Below are positions 56,941 through 64,000 of a stretch of DNA of 64,000 bases, piece after piece (the stretch's first letter is position 1; the number at the start of each line of letters is the position of its first letter). The notes beneath the pieces were generated by a model. The model was not told the DNA's origin. It searched no databases and saw only the letters and a list, made by a program, of their open reading frames with translations. The position numbers and the translations under genes were made by a program. Source of the stretch: Trichobilharzia szidati (lineage: Eukaryota > Platyhelminthes > Trematoda > Strigeidida > Schistosomatidae). The stretch is from positions 117,854,110 to 117,918,109 of the forward strand of contig OX235279.1 of the NCBI GenBank assembly GCA_944472155.2, given 5' to 3'.

Positions 56941-58744
56941 ATTTTATTCCACTAGCAGTGTTGTGGCATTTAGATGAGTTCACTTTATGTACCATCTGAT
57001 CACATATTTATATATTTGTCTTGATGTATAGTGAACCCCCAGTAATTCTGTTGGAGATGCTGTGACTTACACAGCGAAATGCACAGAAAAAGTATGTTTT
57101 GATTTTCTAAACACACTGAAGTTATTTTAATTCTCTTAACAGAATTTAATATTTCCACTAATCATATGGTAAGTTTGAGTGTTGGCAAGATAGAATGAGG
57201 AAGGAAATGAAGCGTGAAATTCAAAATGAAATGGAGAAAGTGCTTGTACTAATTTCTCTAGTACACACTTAGTGGACTCCTCCATGTTAGTGGAGGGTGT
57301 CTCAGAAGTAAAAACGCCAACTTCTGCACACCCTATTGCATAAATTAGCTGGAATGTGTTGTTTCTAGAAAATATGGTTTATTCCTTAGGACATGTTTAA
57401 TCATGACATTTCTTACCAGCTCACTGGTACTCCTCCGCAACTACACAGAATAATGTTCCCTGATATTCATTGATGAAACTTGCATTGGATAACATATGTG
57501 TCCTGCTCTAAAGAAGCAGATTAATTGGGCAATGCATAAAAAATTGTTATAACGTGACAGTTTATTCTTCGTTGTATTACAGAACATTGAGCAATGAGAC
57601 AGTACTCACCTTTCTCTTTTTAAAATCCCATTGGTTATGTCAAGCTTTCAAGAATGCTTCATTCTATAATGAAAAATGATATAATATATGGTATGAAATT
57701 CCCAATAAATTTGATAGAAACCCTTGTTTTCTTTTGGAGATTGTACAAATGAATGATATACCCATCATCCATATGGACTGATGAAATTATAGGTGAGTTC
57801 CTTCCGTTAGCTTACTACTAAAATATTGTAGTTAAAAGAAAAATGATTTAATCGACTGAAGACTCCGTGGAAAGCATTTTTATATCCTCCTTCTCCAATA
57901 TATTATTTGGCTTGTACAAAAAGATTTTGCATTGACTCTGCTAGTTTACTCACTGCTGTTTGTTGTCGCTAAGGCATCTTTAATGTAAGGTTGAGTGATT
58001 CACTTGCCTAGTTGAAGTAACTGTACTGCTATTTCTTTTGTCTACAAACATTTTTGATGAGATCGTGAGGGTGATTACTGTTTCCAGATGAAGTATTTTG
58101 CTGGATCCACTACACTTGCTCCTGGACTTACAACAGTAGAACCTGAGTTGGTGGCCCCTGAAAACACACTTCTTATGAATTGAACATTTCATGTTAGTAG
58201 TCTTTTAGCTAGCTTTTTGCTTCGTATCTCCAAATATAGCAGCATTAACCTAACTAAACAAAGCTACACAAGATACTATGTGTCAATCAAACGAATTCCG
58301 ATGGATGTAACAAATAAAGTTTTGCGATAGATGAAGTACGCTTAAGTGGATATGAGAGCTGTTGCTTATACATAGTACCAGACGTTTCCGGGATTGTATC
58401 TTTCATTCTCTGGAGTATAAATTATCAAGTCAATAAGCCTCTTCTATTTACTGAATGGTAACATCCCACAGTCTCATAATTGTATTTCGATTGTTTGGTA
58501 TTAATTTGTTGTCAGCTTCTTAAGTATTCTAAAGAATATGACAATTTTCTGGTTGCCTCTGATTTTGATTGTTCTCTGACACTTTGCAGTTCGTGGTAAA
58601 AATCCATTTATTTAACCCATAATGCTGAAAGCATATGGGAACAAGTATAATGATGTAACACGCTGAAAAATTACTAGTTTATCCTTTAAAATTCATAAAA
58701 TCATGAAATATTGCTGTTTAAAGCCAAAAGTTACCCGTACTAAT
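56941..58744. other. AT-rich stretch without recognised genes
   Basis: Short frames such as 57980-58192 (minus, Cys and Lys rich) have no motif that I can assign. Confidence 0.45.
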
Positions 58745-59095
58745 TATGGTTAGAGGATTTCATCATGAGGTGATACCAATTAGAGAACCACTGGAAAACC
58801 TGTAGGGAGTACTGGACAGCTGTTACGTCCTAGTTTCGGACTCCTTATCGGACGCACCCACACCACGGAGTTCGAATCTAGGACCTTCTGGTTACAAGGC
58901 GAGCTCGTAGACCATTAGACAACTAGGACCCGATCCAATGGTCAACCCATAAATTCTTACTTCTGCCAATTCATGACGTGGTGCGACCACTTCGCTATGT
59001 CTTCTTCGATGAGCTACTACCTTATCTTCAACCTTGTGTACCCTACTGGTCACGGCTTGCCACCAGAACCCCAGGTAACTGCCTGATTAGGACCA
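58745..59095 (-). repeat. Hammerhead-bearing SINE, full-length minus copy
   Basis: On the minus strand: leader CAAGCCGTGACCAGTAGGGT and CATGAATTGGCAGAAGTAAG, tRNA-like part GTTGTCTAATGGTCTACGAG and B box AGATTCGAACTCC, core GTCCGATAAGGAGTCC, AACTAGGAC, GTAAC and AGCTGTCCAGTAC, then tail TTTTCCAGTGGTTCTCTAAT. The GAAA has become GTAA. The longest leader in the window. Confidence 0.8.
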
Positions 59096-59310
59096 GCCAC
59101 TAGTGAGCATTGGCTTAGTGGTCTACGAGCTCGCCTTGTAACCGGAAGGTCCTGGGTTCGAACCCCATGTTGTAAGTGCGCACTGATGAAAAGTTCCAAA
59201 ATAGGACGAAACATCTGTACAGTACTTCCAGGTTTTCCAGTAGTTCTCTAACCGTTGTCAGGTCATGATGAAATCCATTAATCAATCAAACAAAATCCCT
59301 AAAAAAACAA
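59096..59310 (+). repeat. Hammerhead-bearing SINE, plus copy
   Basis: tRNA-like part GGCTTAGTGGTCTACGAGCT and B box GGGTTCGAACCCC, then CTGATGA (59183-59189), GTTCC / GGAC stem II, GAAA (59208-59211), CATCTGTAC and CAGTAC, tail TTTTCCAGTAGTTCTCTAAC and an A-rich end. Of all copies it keeps the conserved core best. Head-to-head with the minus copy. Confidence 0.85.
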
Positions 59311-59559
59311 CACTTGAAAACAATAGGAAGATACAGTTTATCTGAAACGTGTTATGCATTTATGCAACACATTCAGGACATTTTGATCACACGCGTACTT
59401 GTCATATACATATATATACATAACAGCATGATTTACTGCAGTACAGATCAAACTGTGTGCAGGTCAGTTTCACAAATGAGGGGTAGGAAGATGACGTAAG
59501 GATGTAGGGTAAGAAAGAAGACGGTGAAAATATAAATAAGTTGAACCTTAGTTCTAAAT

Positions 59560-59775
59560 TAGATTACCAAGGCAGGTTCGAAGTAATAACAAATAATCTT
59601 TGTACAAACAACACAAGTTTAATCCTTTGTATGGCCAAAGCCTCAACGAATTTAGGTATGTGACCCACACCTGTTATGCATATGGGTTTCAAAACATTAA
59701 TGAAATCAACCTTGTGGCCCGTCTCTAGCATGTGATTCGATATTATTCACTAAACGATAACTGATTAGCGAAATC
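59560..59775 (-). pseudogene. Penelope-like GIY-YIG C-terminal fragment
   Basis: The minus strand reads NNIESHMLETGHKVDFINVL followed by KPICITGVGHIPKFVEALAI, matching the distal endonuclease block (HxLxTGHKVDF ... KxxEALxI). No core GIY-YIG or RT. Confidence 0.75.
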
Positions 59776-59814
59776 GTTGACCACTTTATATACGGAAAAT
59801 AGAGAAGACCAAGT

Positions 59815-59868
59815 AGTTTTTAATTAATAATTAATTTATAATTGATCATTATTAATTAATAATTACAG
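59815..59868. repeat. AT-rich inverted repeat (TTAATTAATAATTA)
   Basis: TTAATTAATAATTAATTTAT, a short centre, and ATTATTAATTAATAATTA form a small AT palindrome. Confidence 0.75.
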
Positions 59869-59999
59869 CTTTATTTCAGACACTGCTTTTGGTACAAATA
59901 TGGAATTCTCAACATATAATACAGTACTGCATCTAACTCTCCCATTACAAGGGTGATAATCAACAGGACATTTATGTTGGTATTTTTAAATAAGAATGT

Positions 60000-61090
60000 G
60001 AGCGTAAAATTAAAGTGAAAATAATAAAAACAATATAATAGTGGCAGAAAGAATAAAAAAATCCTTTCTCAGTGTTTCTCAGCAAATCATGTCGAAATCG
60101 GAGAATCAAATGCAAGGTATGCTTGGAGAATTTATGCTACATAAATGTCATGTAGATGATACACTCATTATTGGTAATAACATTAAGTCTATTGAAAACT
60201 TGATTACTCTATTTAATATTATTCATCCAAATATCCGAGTGACTTCCGAACTCGAATCGAATAACAAACTAGATTTCCTGGATATTACAATGACCAGGAG
60301 AGATGATTAAGCGATCTGCTTTTCGTAAACAGACATGTAGTGAAAAATATCTTCACTTCACCAGTTTTGTTCCTATCCAGTATAAACGTTCACTAGTAAA
60401 TTGTTTGTCCTCAAGGACGCGCAAAATATGTACGAGCGACACATTGATGGACGAACTTCGATAAGTACATTCAGTTTTATTAGCTGATGGTCATCCACAA
60501 AACTCTATCAATTGTCACAGTATGGATAGACCACATCTAGAAAAAGACAGCTTCTGTACCAAAGAAGCTATCTTTATCAACCTATCATTCAAGCGCGACC
60601 AAATTATGCTGCTGACAGCTCAAATACTTCGGTCAGCCATCAAACGCACCTTCTATGCCGCATCTCTTTTTCTCACATACCGAACATTTTCGATCCCTGT
60701 AAGTACAGTTAAATGACGAAGTTCTGGGGACTGTACTTCGAACTACATCTACAAGTTCACCTGCAGTTGCGGTGACACTTACATAGGTAGAACCAATAGA
60801 ATATTCCAATGTCGTCGAAAAGAACATGTTTCAAAATGGTTATTAAAACATATAGAAAATCTCAATGCGATTAATCTGAATAGAAATCCAGCATCATCAT
60901 CCATTGCAAAGCACTTATTAATTTCAGGTCACAAAATCAATATTAATGACTGTATAACAATTATTTCACATAACTCTAACTCAAGGTTATTGAAGCTGAT
61001 GGAAGCACTTTGAATTAATCACATGCATCCTAAACTATGTGTACAAAAAAAACAGACTTCAACATCCGCCTACCAAAGACTACTTGACCT
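60000..61090 (+). pseudogene. Penelope-like element relic: RT fragment and GIY-YIG endonuclease
   Basis: From 60041 the frame covers KCHVDDTLIIGNNI, the motif C position (HVDD for YVDD), then ELESNNKLDFLDITMTRR. After stops, a fragment with DSFCTKEAIFINLSF is the connector. A shifted frame from about 60745 reads YIKFTCSCGDTYIGRT (CxC pair and intact GIY-YIG core), QCRRKEHVSKWL, and SSIAKHLLISGHKIN, ending with a stop at about 61011 and HPKLCVQKK beyond it. The catalytic motif C is nearly intact, but frameshifts separate the domains. Like the 27-kb element but a different family. Confidence 0.9.
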
Positions 61091-61251
61091 ATTTAAATAT
61101 GACTGGTTATTAGTGTGTACTTTTGTTTTACATAACTGAATAATTGTCATGCATTCTATTTTATTATTTTTAACAATGTTAATTGTAAAGTGGCTGTAAA
61201 GATACTACGGAATGTTATTATCTTGCGAAATTTGTCTTCTTAATGCCTTAT
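61091..61251. other. AT-rich 3' flank of the PLE
   Basis: Probably PLE 3' untranslated sequence. No clear tail. Confidence 0.3.
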
Positions 61252-61494
61252 TCAAATTAGTAGTAGTTCATGCCTTACACTTTCCTTATCATATGAAATG
61301 CGTGCTAAATAGGGTAATGTAGCGTTTTTATACCTAATCGTCCGAGCATAAATTCGTCGATAGTTGTTTCCATTTCTATCTGATGAGATACAAGGAGAGC
61401 GTTGTGTATGAAAAGTATTACCAGGGTCCAACAAGGAAATATTTGCTAATTTCTTGCACCAGTCTAGCGTAGAGTATCTTGTCGACAAGTTCAT
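61252..61494 (-). CDS. Unidentified open frame next to a palindrome
   Basis: An 80-codon minus frame with protein-like composition (YSTLDWCKKLANISLLDPGN, then SSDRNGNNYRRIYARTIRYK, ending ESVRHELLLI). The first 10 codons lie in the left arm of the inverted repeat. No retroelement motif was recognised. Possibly part of an element that formed the palindrome, or a host exon. Confidence 0.25.
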   Translation of the reverse strand: MNLSTRYSTLDWCKKLANISLLDPGNTFHTQRSPCISSDRNGNNYRRIYARTIRYKNATLPYLARISYDKESVRHELLLI

Positions 61495-62350
61495 TCACAT
61501 AACTGTATAATCACATTCATATAAAAACTCGCCTAGTCGTGTACAATCTAATTGACTAAAGCAGTCAGTCAACCATGCAAAGTAAAAGAAAATTTCAGAA
61601 TATCATTTCCATCATAAATCAGTCAAAATCGAAAGAATAGTTTCCAATAGTCAAGACCAATCAAATTATAGCAGGAAACATATGGAAATTAATTAATTTG
61701 CATTAGTGGATGAGCAACAATGAAGAATAATTTAGGAAATGAGTTGTAATCAATAGAGGTATAGAAAGAAAGATAAATAGCTATCACTTAAGGGGTGAAC
61801 AAAAAAATAAATAAGGTTTAATAATTACGCATGATGGTTGATAATAACAAAACAAATATTTAGAAGAGTGAATGATCCATTCTAGGTATCTGACAGGAGT
61901 TGATGCAACCACTTCTTCTGTCTTAACTTTAATTCCAAAATTCATTTATTCTTCTAAATATTTGTTTTGTTATTATCAACCATCATGCGTAATTATTAAA
62001 CCTTATTATTTTTTTGTTCACCCCTTAAGTGATAGCTATTTATCTTTCTTTCTATACCTCTATTGATTACAACTCATTTCCTAAATTATTCTTCATTGTT
62101 GCTCATCCACTAATGCAAATTAATTAATTTCCATATGTTTCCTGCTATAATTTGATTGGTCTTGACTATTGGAAACTATTCTTTCGATTTTGACTGATTT
62201 ATGATGGAAATGATATTCTGAAATTTTCTTTTACTTTGCATGGTTGACTGACTGCTTTAGTCAATTAGATTGTACACGACTAGGCGAGTTTTTATATGAA
62301 TGTGATTATACAGTTATGTGAATGAACTTGTCGACAAGATACTCTACGCT
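61466..62350. repeat. Inverted repeat with about 408-base arms
   Basis: Left arm 61466-61873 and right arm 61942-62350 are near-identical reverse complements (for example AGCGTAGAGTATCTTGTCGA and TCGACAAGATACTCTACGCT), with a 68-base centre. The arms lack recognised coding sequence. It follows a PLE relic, so a PLE foldback is a possible origin, but no PLE motif lies in the arms. Confidence 0.9.
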
Positions 62351-63837
62351 GAACTACTCTCTTCTCATTCTGATATCCGAATAAGTATCCTTACTATATT
62401 TTATATGTAATGTGACATTTGAAATATGAAAATAATTTTATTGAGGTTTTTTATTCTTTATTGTCCCAATTTCAAGATTGATTTCACCATGGAAAAGTAA
62501 TAAATAACTGTTTTGTATTAGTTTATTACGCTTTCGGAGAGTAACCACCAATCTAGAATAGCCCAGGCGAACTGAGGGTTAGTGAGGAATCAGGACGAAA
62601 GATCTATCTAGTCACCATTGGTTTTAAGTGATGTTTTAGCCTTATATCACTTCAGCAGGAAAACAGCTTTACATTCAACCTTACTAAAATGAAAGCTAAC
62701 ACTTAATGGTTGCCTACCATCTCTATGAGTTATTATTTCCATGTACCGACAAAAATCAACCTGATAAATCAGTCGTATCAAAAGTATTTACTGAATGCTT
62801 TTAAAAGAATCAGAAAAGTAGACTGTAATTCACTTGTTAGACACTTTTGCTGATTGATTCATAAAACATTTTTTATTGTATTTATCTTAACCTGTGTTAA
62901 ATAGTTTCTTGGAAAAAAAAAGTGGACGAAGTGAAAACAGTATTTCTTTAAATATCACCGCACTTCATCCTTTATGAGAAACAAAATTCCACTTTTATAT
63001 ATCACTGACCAACTGGTAGGAAATCATAAAAGTACTTCAATTTCCTAAGGTTTTCTGTGTTGAATAAATGTATCCTGGTTTGTTTTTTAAAATGAACTGA
63101 TGATTACCTACTCAAACAGCCTTATAAGTTGATGATCTCACTCCCAAAGGCTGTTTATCACTCATAAAGCCACATTTGATGAATCCGTAATTTGAGAAAA
63201 ACAACTCACTATAAACAAATGAATTCATATTGCAATTCATAAAAAAACAATCGCTTCGTGAAGTGTTATTCTGTAATCCTCTAAATGTGTACTTGACGTA
63301 AATAATAAATAAGACGGATGAAGAGTATTGGCTGTAGTATAGCATATGATAATTTGATGATTTTTACGACGTAAGCACTCTGCATTTTCATTACCCAACT
63401 CACATCCAATAACCTTTAGTATATTCTCGATGGGAAGTTTATTACATTCATATTGTTTACAGACTAAAGAAAAAAAATAACTAAACTCAATACTATCTGT
63501 ATGTCATGCATTCATTTACTGATAGACTACCAGATTGATAAGGACACTTAGACATATTCTAATTTATCTGGAAATGCACTTTTTCTTCTTATTTGCTTAA
63601 AAACAAAACAAATAAGATGATAACTTATCTATCTACCTACTGTTATCGTAGAATTTGTTTTCCAACTAACCGTCAGCTGCATTAATGTGGGTATTATTAG
63701 CCAATTGATTGCTTACCTATGTTAATTATTTCGAAGAAGTCAACTTCCCATCAGTCTTTTTTAAGCGACTATCATCTGCAGTTATGTAGGTACTGATTAA
63801 TACACAAATTAGAGGGAAAAGAACAAGAAGTGCAGTA
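62351..63837. other. AT-rich stretch without recognised genes
   Basis: Nothing was recognised; the ORF at 63112-63345 (minus) has no motif. Confidence 0.5.
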
Positions 63838-63900
63838 AAGATATCTTTTCGGCGATTTCATTCTCAAAAGCTGTACAATCGCATTTATATACATATGTTT
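63838..63900 (+). repeat. TGTACAATCGCATTTATA-family repeat
   Basis: ATATCTTTTCGGCGATTTCA ... AAGCTGTACAATCGCATTTA, followed by a PLE terminus. Confidence 0.6.
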
Positions 63901-63944
63901 ACATAGATGCAATTGTTACTTGTTTAATTCCATGTAGTAACGAA

Positions 63945-64000
63945 GTTGATATAAGAATAAAACTTGGGCGCTGTGGTAGAGTGTAATTTACCCATAATAG
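63945..64000 (+). repeat. PLE terminus at the window edge
   Basis: GATATAAGAATAAAACTTGG, GCGCTGTGGTAGAGTGTAAT and TTACCCATAATAG match, in reverse complement, the right end of the insertion at 47875-48040. The element appears to continue past the window edge. Confidence 0.7.

Noticed and set aside
1..64000. CRISPR arrays, bacterial operons or prophage
   Set aside because: No regularly spaced repeats, no dense gene packing, no ribosome binding sites; content is that of a metazoan genome.

Overview
The window looks like nuclear DNA of a flatworm, most likely a blood fluke (Schistosoma or a close relative such as Trichobilharzia). It is strongly AT-rich. Nearly all recognisable content is degraded retroelement sequence of kinds known from schistosomes: RTE-type LINEs, a CR1/Jockey-type LINE, several families of Penelope-like elements (PLEs: reverse transcriptase plus GIY-YIG endonuclease), tRNA-derived SINEs, and a SINE with a hammerhead-ribozyme-like core resembling the schistosome Sm-alpha repeat. 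This assignment comes from reading the sequence; no search was run. There is no complete host gene. The best host-gene candidate is a possible terminal exon at 1080-1389, with weaker ORFs near 37.1, 43.5 and 61.4 kb.

Layout. 1-10 kb is mostly featureless AT-rich DNA with two SINEs. 10-16 kb holds SINE, hammerhead-SINE and PLE-end fragments. 16.6-17.7 kb is a minus-strand PLE relic. 18.8-23.2 kb contains an unidentified inverted duplicate pair around a LINE relic (20.2-21.0 kb) and a PLE GIY-YIG fragment (21.6 kb). 24.6-25.9 kb is the best RTE copy, flanked by a 14-bp target-site duplication (TSD). 26.2-28.7 kb is the longest PLE pseudogene (minus strand). 29-32 kb is RTE and SINE debris. 32-37 kb is sparse. 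38.4-40.6 kb holds a 1.5-kb palindromic PLE insertion inside another repeat whose uninterrupted copy lies at 51.3-51.7 kb. 41.7-42.1 kb is a short RTE copy with an 11-bp TSD. 45-48.8 kb is RTE debris followed by a PLE pseudogene, itself interrupted by a palindromic PLE terminus with an exact 15-bp TSD. 49-54.7 kb has RTE, PLE and SINE pieces and a third PLE foldback. 55.4-56.5 kb is the endonuclease-to-linker part of an RTE on the minus strand. 58.7-59.3 kb is a head-to-head pair of hammerhead SINEs. 59.6-62.4 kb has two PLE relics and a 0.4-kb-arm inverted repeat of unknown origin. The last bases resemble a PLE terminus.

How the parts relate. The RTE supplies endonuclease and reverse transcriptase; the tRNA-type SINE ends in the same 3' tail as the RTE and was probably mobilised by it. 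The PLEs repeatedly appear as inverted duplications (foldbacks) rather than simple 5'-truncated copies, and their termini carry hammerhead-like hairpins. The most interesting theme is this recurrent PLE foldback architecture. In one case there is an exact TSD and in another an internal empty site, so these look like products of retrotransposition rather than assembly noise. All autonomous elements seen here are disrupted by stops or frameshifts.
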